Source: Phoronis australis
Taxonomy: Eukaryota; Phoronida; Phoronidae
Assembly: GCA_002633005.1 (NCBI GenBank)
Contig: NMRA01000650.1
Location: 119,260-183,259 of the forward strand
DNA length: 64,000 bases
Reading direction: 5' to 3'
Of this stretch, positions 46,233-57,113 are shown in pieces. The position numbers were made by a program, and so were the translations under genes. Numbering within the stretch: the stretch's first letter is position 1; each line of letters starts with the position of its first letter. The notes below the pieces were generated by a model. The model worked only from the letters and a program-made list of their open reading frames with translations. It ran no database searches and was not told the DNA's origin.

Positions 46233-46958
46233 AAAATACCTGTTTGGTCAAACTGGTCCGAAGTGCAGGGACTTCACAATTACTTCAGGTCTACCAAAGC
46301 ATTGGTGTCGGTACCCGTTATTCCCCTATGTTTGTGTTCTGCGATCTACCTCTTGAACTAACAATAAGCAGTTGGCTGACACCGAATACGAACTCTTTAG
46401 GAAGTTCAGCACTTTGTGAGCAACATATCAAATGAATCCTCACGAGATTTAATGGAGTAACTCTGAATGTATGGTTTATGATGTTATCAAGATGCTTCGC
46501 TATCTTGTAAGTACATGTAGGGGTCAGGACATGGAATATTATCAGCCGTAGAGGAACAACTTTTTGTGCATAGAGATAACCTTCGGAGTAGTCACCTTCA
46601 AATTCAGACTAGAAAATTTGACGACGAGCCTCATCATTTATAGCCCGAGACGACTGAATTCATGTCTAATTTAAGCTCAATGAGGGGTGTCCGACTAATG
46701 CTTGTAAATTTTGTAGGGTCACATACTACTACTAGACTATCGGGATAGTCATCTTTGTTTAAAATATCATGATACTGAGCAGACTTCTCGGGGAATAACG
46801 ATATTATATAACATTAACAGTTATGCTAATAACGTTTGTGATTGCTTTGTGCTTCAAATCTGTTTTTCTCCTGAAGCTTTTATGCAGGTCGACAGTCCGA
46901 AGGGGAGTTAGTCGGGAAGACGTTTTAGGAGCAGTGGCTTTTTGAGCTGGTGAATTAA
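46233..46958. other. intergenic, nothing recognised
   Basis: No supported feature. Confidence 0.35.
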
Positions 46959-48836
46959 GGGTTGTGTTTTTTACTTTCACTTTTATAGGTTTGCGGTCTC
47001 GAGACCAAAGGACCTTTATTATGAAGAGAGTTAACTCGAAAAATTCGCGCTTTGTTTGTTCGTGAAAATTCATTCAGCTTATCTCACATTTTGGTCCATA
47101 GCGGGTGATCTTTTCCCAAAGTTACCGTGTAATTCTCTAAAGGGTAGATCGCGCTTGGCCGTTTAATAGACTTTCAAAGGTGCTTAAAATTTTCCAACTT
47201 TTCAAAGTTGTCGAAAGTTACAGGCCGTTAATTTGTTCTAGAAAATTCGATTGTAAAGTCGTTTTTGTATTTGTTTATCAGTCAAAACCGGGTTTGGCAT
47301 GTTTTTTGATTTTCTGAAGTGTCTTTGGTCGGAAGGGCCATTGGTTTGATTGGTCCACTGAGCATTACATTTTGCAATAAATCTGATTAACAGACATGAA
47401 AAAGTACCAGGTAACAACATTGTCTTGTCTACGATGGTTGGGTGCGATGGCTAGTATGGCAAGAAATCCTTGCCGAAAGAGACCTGCATTTTCAAAACAG
47501 TCATTCGTATAATTGACCTAACACCGAGATTTTGAGTGACGGCTTAACTGACCAATCAGAACGCAGCATTCTTGACACACCTTCGTTTCCAAGTCGTTAT
47601 TTAACCCGACAGACAACATGTTGTCAGGTAAAAGCTATTGTTTTTTGTCGACTTTAGGCAAGTGAGCAGAGTGTTGCGATACATGTAGGACATTTCTTAA
47701 TTGTACTCAAACGTCTCGTCTGCTCTTCAGTGAGTGGCAGATTGAACCTTTTTGTGGAAAGTTCGAGGAACCTACAAAACACAAATTTCACTAATGTCAG
47801 CAGTTTGAAAAAAACAAAGTATTTGCTAAAATATATTTCAACGTTGTACGGAGTACACTGGAAACGTGCCTTTATCAGAAAGCGAATAATAAAAAAANGG
47901 TTGTGTTTTTTACTTTCACTTTTATAGGTTTGCGGTCTCGAGACCAAATGACCTTTATTACGAAGAGAGTTAACTCGAAAAATTCGCGCTTTGTTTGTTC
48001 GTGAAAATTCATTCAGCTTATCTCAAATTTTGGTCCATAGCGGGTGATCTTTTCCCAAAGTTACCGTGTAATTCTCTAAAGCGTAGATCGCGCTTGGCCG
48101 TTTAATAGACTTTCAAAGGTGCTTAAAATTTTCTTACTTTTCAAAGTTGTCGAAAGTTACAGGCCGTTAATTTGTTCTAGAAAATTCGATTGTAAAGTCG
48201 TTTTTGTATTTGTTTATCAGTCAAAACCGGGTTTGGCATGTTTTTTGATTTTCTGAAGTGTCTTTGGTCGGAAGGGCCATTGGTTTGATTGGTCCACTGA
48301 GCATTACATTTTGCAATAAATCTGATTAACAGACATGAAAAAGTACCAGGTAACAACATTGTCTTGTCTACGATGGTTGGGTGTGATGGCTAGTATGGCA
48401 AGAAATCCTTGCCGAAAGAGACCTGCATTTTCAAAACAGTCATTCGTATAATTGACCTAACACCGAGATTTTGAATGACGGCTTAACTGACCAATCAGAA
48501 CGCAGCATTCTTGACACACCTTCGTTTCCAAGTCGTTATTTAACCCGACAGACAACATGTTGTCAGGTAAAAGTTATGTTTTTTGTCGACTTTAGGCAAG
48601 TGAGCAGAGTGTTGCGATATATGTAGGTCAATTCTTAATTGTACTCAAACGTCTCGTCTGCTCTTCAGTGAATGGCAGATTGAACCTTTTTGTGGAAAGT
48701 TCGAGGAACCTACAAAACACAAATTTCACTAATGTCAGCAGTTTGAAAAAAACAAACTATTTGCTAAAATATATTTCAACGTTGTACGGAGTACACTGGA
48801 AACGTGCCTACATCAGAAAGCGAATAATAAAAAAAT
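46959..48836. repeat. near-identical direct duplication around the N at 47898
   Basis: Block 46959-47897 recurs at 47899-48836 with about 1% difference. The left copy stops in an A run at the N; the right copy continues past it. Same signature as at the other three N bases. Confidence 0.85.
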
Positions 48837-49094
48837 AAAATTGTGTACTCTCACGTCACTGTACTCTCTCCCTAAGTTTAATAAATCTTGGCCGTTAGTA
48901 GGTGCTCGCTGTACTATTTTCATAACAACAATAGCGCACTCACAACGAGCTATTTCAGATAACCTTCGCACGTCCACTTTCAGTTTTCAATCACCAGAAT
49001 TGAGATAGATCATATTCGCTTTTAGGTATATCTTATGGGAAAGTGACTCAGCTAAGTAATACACAAGATGTAAAAATTGCAAAAATACCTCTAT

Positions 49095-49205
49095 TGCCAC
49101 AGGTCGTGGGTCGAGGGAGTCGTGGGTCGTGTGGTTGTTTGTCGAGGGTGTCATGGATCGTGAGTCTTTAGGGGTTTGATCGTGTGGGGGTCGTGGGCGT
49201 CGAAG
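49095..49205. repeat. degenerate gtcgtgg-type simple repeat
   Basis: gggtcg, gtcgtgg and gtcgaggg words recur about ten times. Confidence 0.75.
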
Positions 49206-49209
49206 GGGT

Positions 49210-49438
49210 TTTAGAGCTATCCCGCCAATTTTTGGCCTTCCAACAAACTTTCAAAATAAGAGAATTTACTAACTTTCAGCAAACTTGGGTTGCGGTGAAT
49301 AATAGCCTGGTCATGAAATGCTTGCCATTCTTTGAAGTTACCGCTGAACGTCTGCAACAGTAACTTTGATAACGCAACCTTCTTTAAATCGTCACACGTT
49401 GACATCCGACATACTGTGTTCACCGTGGGCGTCGACAT
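49210..49438 (-). pseudogene. BEL/Pao-type gag fragment (DUF1759-like)
   Basis: The minus-strand frame contains LLLQTFSGNFKEWQAFHDQA, HRNPSLLKVSKFSYFESLL and EGQKLAG. This matches the pattern K-L-x-x-F-x-G-x-x-x-x-W-x-x-F ... N-x-x-L-S-x-x-x-K-F-x-Y-L-x-x-x-L-x-G of DUF1759, found near the start of BEL/Pao retrotransposon polyproteins. No LTR or polymerase is beside it, so it is an isolated fragment. Confidence 0.68.
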
Positions 49439-49556
49439 TTTGACCTTGAACTTTTGTCCTGCTCCGCACCAAAAATATGATTCATTAACTAATAATACAA
49501 ATTAAATGGAAAATTATAGTTGATTATAAACAAGTTTTTCAAATATAAGACTGTTA

Positions 49557-49830
49557 TTATATAAAAGCAACGGGTCCCCTTTTTAAATGTAGAAATTGCT
49601 TTGACGTTTTTCGAGTCGTCTGAAAGAATTTGGTTGGAAATGGATTGGTTAAACAAAGCACACAATGGTTCGACCAGTAGGTTAGACGATTTATTATTTT
49701 CATCGATATGCCATCATGGCCACAAGTAGGTTGAGCTGGAAATGAATTTATCACTTTCATGAGGGGAAATTTGTTCCCAGTCAACTCTAGCAGCCGACTC
49801 ACAATCTAAAAAGACATGTGGGACAAAGTT
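49557..49830 (-). pseudogene. non-LTR reverse-transcriptase N-terminal fragment
   Basis: The minus-strand frame contains CGHDGISMKIINRLTYWSNH, like the A-x-G-x-D-G-I-x-x-x-x-L block at the start of Jockey/CR1-type reverse transcriptases, followed by a degraded P-x-x-x-K block. It is decayed and lacks the catalytic YADD box. Confidence 0.55.
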
Positions 49831-51044
49831 GGAGAAAGTCAAGGTAGAGAACGTGAGTCAATGCTGCAAAACTAATTATCAAAATGATTTACGATCCTAC
49901 ACTTTTATGCGCGTAACCTATGCCAATGCGGTCCAAGACTTCCGACCCAATCAAAAGGTGAGTCATCTTTTGGCACAAAACTAAAATTAACACTTGTATG
50001 TGGTACATCTTCTTTTTAGCATTTAGCATTCCTTGAGCTAAATCCCAATGAGTGGATTGTTCACGAGTTTGAAACATATTCATACACTTTCTACATTCCC
50101 TTGTTGCGAAAAAGTAGAAAATTGCTTAACATTGCAAATGGGGTCAAAGACAAACGTTATATGGTCGATAATTTACGAGATACACTAGAAATAGATTCAA
50201 AAGGAGCCTGTTGCATTCGTTTCATTTTCTTTGTAATTTTCCAGGCCATTGACGGATTGTTTAGAGTGCCTTGACCTGACGCAAACGCGACCTAGTCTCT
50301 CAATCATTCTTTGTACCCGCGACTTGATATGAGCCTCTCTTAGGGGATTTAACTTCCCAGGAGATAAAATGACTCTAGTTGAGCTAGCTCAAACACGAAC
50401 TCGAGACTTGAATTCATTATTTTATACTGCTTGAATTTCTCCTATTTCATTACTACATGTAAAATTATCAAATTTAACGGATTTTCCTTTTAAGGAGTAA
50501 AAGACACGAACGATAGGAAGAAGGAGTTTGTGATATGATTTCAAATCAACAAACGCCACAAATCAACCTCTACAGTTATTGAAAGACTGGGATCGTGGGT
50601 CATTCGTAAGGAAAACCATGTTTGCATTGGAAGATGGCTGTGGTTAAGATAAACAATTTCAAAGTTCGGAATGACGAAAACTGGGTCAACCTCATCACGG
50701 AATACGACACTTGAGAAATTCCTTCAAAAAACAGGGAGTTTAAAATACCAGCAATATCTTGTAGTTAACAGACATGAAATTTGCACGATTAACGTTTTGT
50801 CGATGCAGCAATTTAAGCAGATAACACTTGAGCACCGAAAAACTTCTTCTCTACCATATCGTGTTACATGAACAAAGTAAGCATACAAACGTAAAGTTGA
50901 CCGAGAGGTAAATGTTTCAGTCGTTCTTATCCGTACTAATTATTTACTCGTCAAATTTATGATCCACGTCACTTGCACAAAATTATTTATAACACCACGT
51001 GGTACGAAATTATCAATAAAGGACACAAACAAGTTAGGGTGGCC
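49831..51044. other. intergenic, nothing recognised
   Basis: The minus-strand frame at 49889-50083 could belong to the same retroelement remnant. Otherwise no supported feature. Confidence 0.3.
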
Positions 51045-51275
51045 GCACGGATGCCCTTAACGGGCCCAATCAAATGGGTGCGCTCCTAGGGCCCCATGCC
51101 ATGACTATGCCGCTAGGGTCCCATGCAATGGCTGTGCCTCTTGGGGCTCCATCCCCGATTTCTATGTCCCTAACTCCCTGTCAGTGTCCGTGGCCGAGGG
51201 GCTCCATTCAATGGCTGTGCCCCTAGGCTCCATCCAATAGATTGGCCCCTAGCGTGCCCCCCAATGGCTCTAAGA
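51045..51275. repeat. GC-rich degenerate minisatellite, about 26-bp unit
   Basis: About eight units built on cctagggctccatccaatggctgtg, with point changes. Much more GC-rich than its surroundings. Confidence 0.75.
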
Positions 51276-51800
51276 TAAATAAAGAAGTAAGGAGCAGTAA
51301 TCGATGATCTCTGTCATGTTATCAAAATTGATCGAGTGACTATACTAGGGGCAGATGTCTCCAATATCCCTTGCCAGATAGAGGTTATTTAAGAATGTAG
51401 GGAATAGCATTCCTAAATTGCCTGCTTGAATTTCAAAATCCCGCTTTGCAAAAGTTGTGTTTAGAAAATTTCTCGTCTTTTTCGTGATGCATGTCTGAGA
51501 ATTGAAATGAGCATTTTCAACTGCGCTTGTATCACGTTTATTGCAACCACGATCGAAAGCTTATTGGATAGGACCACTAAAAACTAAACCAAGAACTAGT
51601 AGATGACCGTGTTCCTGGACGTTCTCTCTCCTCAAATTTTTCTTGACTGCTCCCAGCCAATCGCCGCAGTTCAACCCCGGCGTCTGTAAATAAATGTGAG
51701 GAACGTTTCCTTGCTCCTGTGAGTTCACCCCCGCATTCTCCGACCTAAACGTCATACGTCTGTTCGCAGATGACAAATCACGAGTAATGTATTGGGTGTT
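51276..51800. other. intergenic, 5' side of a candidate promoter
   Basis: No clear gene; the minus-strand 71-codon frame at 51561-51776 is unrecognised and could be chance or a divergent transcript. Confidence 0.3.
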
Positions 51801-51860
51801 TTAGCGGCCATTTTTTCACCAAAGACACATAGGTAATTGTGGCAAATTCAGATTTAGAAC
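51801..51860 (+). promoter_or_regulatory. candidate promoter / 5' UTR with a YY1-like site
   Basis: GCGGCCATTTT at 51804-51814 is the reverse complement of the AAAATGGCCGC form of the YY1 motif, often found at the starts of housekeeping genes. It sits about 50 bases before the ATG at 51861. Confidence 0.35.
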
Positions 51861-51917
51861 ATGGCCCAGAACAAGACGTCCGGCAACGTCCTTTTAGATG
51901 AAGAAGAATTAGAAGAG
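51861..51917 (+). CDS. candidate first coding exon of an unidentified gene
   Basis: An ATG in a fair context (gaacATGg) opens 19 codons, MAQNKTSGNVLLDEEELEE, that end in phase 0 at a strong donor (GAG|GTGAGT). The acidic N terminus resembles many intracellular proteins but names no family. The YY1-like site just upstream supports a transcription start. I could not find the next exon with confidence, and the gene may run beyond the window. Alternative: chance ORF with a good splice site. Confidence 0.42.
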
Positions 51918-52929
51918 GTGAGTGTATAAATTGTCTCGCCAAGCGTTGCTTCATCCTTGTAAAATGTTTGGGTCTGCCTCCGTTCCTCGTTTTGTGCTGA
52001 ATATATATCTACATCAATGTTTGTTTAGGCGCTATTCACTGTAAGTCTGCTATCACAATTTTTTAAGCAAGTGTTATGGTGTGTGAAAACAGGCGTTTTG
52101 GTTAAATATTACTGTAAGCAGAATTTGATATGCAGGCCACGTTAACGAAAACGACATTTTAAATTAGTGTTCCTTTTACCGTTGCAATGACCTCGTAAGG
52201 TCAAAATGGCGTGAGCTGGGAATTTGCCAACCTCAAAGCACCCGAGTGGCTTGGGGGTGAACTCCATTATATTGAAAGTGTTTCAGGTCTACAAACGGCA
52301 AATTTGGATTCATTCAACCTAATTTAGTTAGTTAGTAATATGAGACCAGCCCTTTTTAAATGAGAGTCAGTAGCTGTTGCACGGATTGAAAATGATCTGT
52401 TGTTGTAGAGTGCACGTCAATAACTCGGTATTCCAGAGACGGATCGACGGGGAGCGTAGGATCAAAAGTAAAAATAAAAGAGGACCCAGGAAAACTGCTA
52501 CAAAAAACAAAAAAGCACGCACAAGAGGGAAAATCCTTCCCACGACCTTGCCCCGTTTTTGCGCTACGTGCCTTGGACACGTGTGAATCGTATTCCCCTT
52601 ACTGAAAACGTACATCTGCCACTGTGGTGTCAATCGAAAAAGTCTTCTCCCAGTTAATGCACATTCATGTCACACACTTGTAAAAGTTTCTTTTTGTCTC
52701 CTATGTTAGAAAAAAAATATTTGGTTGCCATTAATTACAAAAATTATTTGTTTGTGTAGTATAGCGTCTTTTTGGTATTTTGAACACAATCATATACTTT
52801 TAAAAATGTCAAATTAAAAAAAATAAGGAAATCATGAGGTCAGTTTTTGGTAGCTCTGTCTGTTTCTCAGCATTTCGAAGATTACTAGGTGGCCATAAAT
52901 CTGGTTAATCCCAGTCGTTCGCAATTCCT
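51918..52929 (+). other. presumed first intron of the candidate gene
   Basis: No second exon recognised. Open frames near 52356-52633 lie on both strands and are not convincing. Confidence 0.3.
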
Positions 52930-53165
52930 GGTGAGAAGAGAGAGTATGGTCTAATGTGATTGTGTCCGCCTTCTTTACTCGATATCGTGGGTTCGAGTCC
53001 CATTGGGTCACACTGCTAGACCCTTAAGTGAGAGTTCTAACTCCTCTTCTCGGTTTTAACTATATATTAGCAAAACTAATAAATATTTCCAGTGCAATGG
53101 GCCCAAATGCACGGCCTGTTCACGTCTGGTACAACGTGTACCAAACAGCCTGCAATTATTTTATT
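52930..53165 (+). mobile_element. tRNA-derived SINE sharing a LINE 3' tail
   Basis: A perfect RNA polymerase III B box (GGTTCGAGTCC) is at 52990-53000 and an A-box-like TGGTCTAATGTG at about 52947. About 90 bases later, GTGCAATGGGCCCAAATGCA and CACGTCTGG closely match the 3' tail of the LINE at 3005-3080 (GTGCAATGGGCCCCAACCAT, CACGTCTGA). A SINE with a tRNA head and a LINE tail is copied by that LINE's reverse transcriptase. Confidence 0.75.
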
Positions 53166-53988
53166 AATTAGTGGGGAGCAAACCATGAGTCCAAGCGCTG
53201 TCACAGCAAACTGATTATTCCAAAAGCATAACGGTGTAAAATTTAATTCGCAATTACTGATCTCCCCCGTAATAAGAAAAATGCAACACCTGCAATGCGA
53301 TTGAAAAGTTGATGACAATGTGCATTTCCTGTCCTGTTTGTGAGTCGGAACCGTGTCACCTTGGTGACAGACTATGTAGTCGTTAAACGTTGTTATTAGT
53401 TCGGTTCCTCAGCAGCCAAAAAAACCAAAACACTTACACCCTAGATTAAAACACCAAAAGAGACACGCAGATACTTTGGGGGTACGCTGAATCCCATGGT
53501 GGTCGGTTGCCTGAAATTTTTGGTCAAGGTTAAGAACAAATGAAGGTCAAATTTCATGAACTTTTTTTGAAATAGCTTGACAAAATATCTGCTTCATTAG
53601 TGTTTCAGGCTGTAAACAGGCGGCTTTTCTGTTGATTTCACAAATGTATTAACACAAAAATAATTTTCCTGAGATGGTAAATATCTTAATGAGAGCATAC
53701 ACGTATTATATTTTTTCAAGGAAAAAATAAGTCAGTTTGTTTTCTCTGGTTCAAAAAAACTGTAAAACGGGGATGAATATACATTAAGTCAACTCCAACA
53801 TCTCGAAAAGAAAATTCATTTTAAATGTCGGGGTACTTATTTGTGGTTAATTCTGTGACAAAGCGTCGCAATTAAAGGAAATCGGACATCTTGCTAAATT
53901 TTGAAAGAACATTTGTTGAAACTTTGATCAACGTTTTTAATGTTATCAGCAAAACTTTGATTTTTAAGTTATTGTTAATGCTTTCCAA
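53166..53988. other. intergenic or intronic, nothing recognised
   Basis: AT-rich, no supported feature. Confidence 0.35.
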
Positions 53989-54131
53989 AAACTTAAGTTT
54001 TCCGAAAACTTAAGTTGTGAGAACTTAAGTTCGTTCCAAAAAACATGTTCCAAAATACTTAAGTTTTTCCCAAAAACTTAAGTTTTTAGAACTTAAGTTG
54101 TAAGAACTTAAGTTTTCAGAACTTAAGTTTA
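53989..54131. repeat. cluster of the palindrome AACTTAAGTT
   Basis: Seven exact copies of the self-complementary decamer AACTTAAGTT and one variant lie within about 140 bp with irregular spacing of roughly 11-30 bases. Confidence 0.9.
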
Positions 54132-54184
54132 CAACTTTGCAAGCTGAAAGAAAACAAGACTGAGATACAGTACAAACTATATTG

Positions 54185-54960
54185 CCATGAATTTAAGTAT
54201 CAACAAAAACAGTTCTGCTTACACTTGGGCTAACATAACTACGTTCTACATACTAACGTAATGGTTCAAGAAATATAGAGTTCTTTAAAATGAAGAATCA
54301 TGTAATAAAAGGAGTTATATATAAAATATTAGAAAATATCTTCTCTAAACTGATAAGTACGTGCTGTCTTAACATTGTGCAAAATTGATAAGGTTACAAA
54401 TACAAAAAAAATGTTATGGACTGCCTTCGTTACCAAGGAATTAACATATCTACTTTTTCCAACAAATGAAACCATGTCTTCAAAAACATTTCTGCTGACA
54501 CTTCAACTAACGTTACTAAGAACTACATACTAATGTCATGGTTCAAGAAATAAAGAATTCTTTAAAAAATGAAGCATATGTAACAAATGGAGCTATATTA
54601 AAATAGTACTAAAATCTTTTCTCAAAATATAAATACTGTGACATCTAAGATTTAACAAAATCAATAACGTTAGAAATATATAAATACAATTGGAAATGCA
54701 ATTTTTCATGGTTATGGATACCAAAAGAAATAAATGTCACAGATTGCTTTCGTTAGCAAAGGCCACATCTCATCATATATTTTCTTAACCTATGAAACCA
54801 TATTAAAAACAACACCATAAAAACTGCAAAAAAAATCGTTTCTCTAAAAACATAAATACCGCGATGTCATAACATTCAGGAAAAACAAGGCTACAAATAA
54901 GTGTTTACGCTCAAATGCAACATTTTCAAGAGCATTGGTACTAAAAATGTGATGTAGACT
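54185..54960. repeat. diverged tandem repeat, about 305-bp unit
   Basis: Units starting near 54185 and 54490 share ctacatactaa.gt.atggttcaagaaat and following words; a partial third unit spans about 54720-54910. Confidence 0.7.
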
Positions 54961-55132
54961 GCTGAATACATGTAGATGGATATAAATAAAATCGCACAGG
55001 AGACCACATGGTGACATACACTAGACAACATGAACAATATCGGTGACATCAACTACCAGTGGGGTACATTTGTCAAGAGATAGGTCTAAACATGGACAGG
55101 TACAAAGCTACTGAAGCCTATTCAGTACAGAC

Positions 55133-55513
55133 TTGTACTCGTGCCGCCTCCTTCAGTGGCAGAAGAAGCATTTCCTTATTGCTGAAAACGATAGTGCTGT
55201 TTTCGACCAGCAGTCTTTTCCTAACCCTTACTTTAAAATTATTTCGGATAACGTTAAAATTTGTAAGCCTGGTGATTACCCCGATGTTATTATTTATGAT
55301 CGGAATAGGAAGTCCTCCAACATCGTCATGAAGAACAAAGCGAATGTCCTCCCCGTTGCCCAGTGTAGTGTTGCTTATGAGTTTAGATGCCCTATGAACG
55401 GATGTCTTCATTTAAACGTCAAACAATGTTACAGTGGTCAAAATGTTTGCCGTCTTTCCAATCGGTTATCTATGCATCTTCAAAATGACGTCAATCGATT
55501 TACAACATTGTGA
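55133..55513 (+). pseudogene. GIY-YIG-like retroelement C-terminal fragment
   Basis: The frame of about 126 codons includes FKIISDNVKICKPGDYPDVI, YEFRCPMNGCLHLNVKQCYS and GQNVCRLSNRLSMHLQND. The order hydrophobic strand, CPxxxC, CY(I/S)GQ, R..(x)..H fits a GIY-YIG endonuclease core joined to a retroelement, but the second G-Y-I-G is degenerate (CYSG). A decayed homologue is at 45891-46232 on the other strand. No reverse transcriptase is next to it, so it is a truncated remnant. Confidence 0.6.
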
Positions 55514-56466
55514 ATACATAGACAGGAGCTAGAACAAGCAAACTAACAACGGACATTTATCAAATCTGGCCTCTGAGCGTTTGGTAGTCTGTTAGGTTCT
55601 GTACGTATATTGGCCTCTTTATCATAACATCAACAGAATTTTCATAATAATTGCTGAAATTAATAATATATCTAGTTCATGTTTGATAAGAGAATGTACA
55701 TGTATTTAGGTTTGAACAAATAAAAGTAAATGATTTTGCTAAAATTTCAGTTTCGTAGTTAAATTTAAGCGGCCATATTGGATTTAAGCAAATGAGGTGT
55801 CTTAACATTATAAGGAAAAGATGTTGCAATGTCATTTTGATAGATTTCTAGATAATAAAGTACCATTACCTAGCCTTAAATTGTGTTATCTCTCAAGCAA
55901 ACAAAGATTGTGTTACTTGGCGGCCATTTTGTTTTTCGAGATTTGACCCTGACCATAACCTTAAAATTTAGGAAATCGACCACCATGAGATTTAGCGTGT
56001 CAAAACACTAGTGTGCCAATTTTTGTGCTTTAATTCCAGGTGCAAACATTTTCGGGTTAAGGGCCTGGACTAAATATAATTTAACTCTATGAATAGTATA
56101 TGAATTCTGATAGTAAAGCTTATGCAAAATTTGTTTCATGGCATTTCAGTGATCTTTTAGCAATTGGGCACTTGACTATGCATTTGAATTAAAATTTATC
56201 AAAAATGTACATCCCGGGCACACTGACCACCAAAACAACGGTATCAATAACCTGATAATTTGTCGTATACGATATGTGAGCAATCACTTAGAAAACAGGT
56301 AATTATGGAAAAAGTCCTGAAATATTGGCGATATACACTGTATAACAACGTAAGATAAAACATCCGTTGTTTAATGCTTCTGATCAACAAAGTAAATGAG
56401 TTCAAAATAGCTGTGCCCATGGATGCAACATGTTTGCACATAACATATTCTTGAAAATTTAGCAAA
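55514..56466. other. intergenic, nothing recognised
   Basis: AT-rich; phrases around 55760-56000 look like old repeat DNA, but no family is identified. Confidence 0.3.
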
Positions 56467-56546
56467 AATGGGGTGAGGGAGACAATAATGGTGTGAGGGA
56501 GACAATAATGGGGTGAGGGAGACAATAATGGTGTGAGGGAGACAAT
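56467..56546. repeat. 20-bp tandem repeat, four units
   Basis: Four units of aatggggtgagggagacaat, with G/T alternating at position 5 in units 1 to 4, suggesting a 40-bp higher-order unit. Confidence 0.95.
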
Positions 56547-56704
56547 AAGAGACACAAATGATGAGTAGTTGTTTGTTTATTAATAAATGTTCTAGTTTGG
56601 GTTCATCGAGTATTTATTTTCAAATTGCATAATGTCTGTCTTACCGGTTTATAGTCATACATTTTGCTAAACACAGTGATGACATGCTTAAACGTTTGTA
56701 TGTA

Positions 56705-57113
56705 CCAAGGCTACCATTAGGCTTACCTGGTCCCTGGCCACAGCGCTCGCTCAAACGAGGTTTATTTAGAACTTGGGGTCTTTTGGCGAACTGTGCAAAG
56801 TTGCTGGCTTTCAAGAGAAATTTTCCCAGACTTTGGGCATGAGCGAACCAAGCATAAAAACTGGGCGGCTCGATTTTTTTTACGATTTCATACCTTTTAC
56901 TACAAAATTCACTGTGTATGTTCAGAGCTATGAATTGCAGACGTCAAATTTGGCACATCCTGCCTTATAGTGGACTTTGTTCTCCTTTTCTATTTTTTTC
57001 GGAGTTCTTGCTTCTCTGACTCAGGGGGGCGTTTTCCATTTCTTCAAACAGGGGGCTCGTTCGAGCACATAAGTATGAAAAGTTCAATACAAAATGTTAT
57101 TATTTTTTATTAT
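56705..57113. repeat. interspersed repeat, copy 2 of a direct pair
   Basis: Direct-orientation homologue of 36827-37226. Confidence 0.8.

Noticed and set aside
52940-53015. Functional tRNA gene
   Set aside because: The B box is perfect, but no acceptor-stem pairing was found and a LINE-like tail follows, so it is a SINE.
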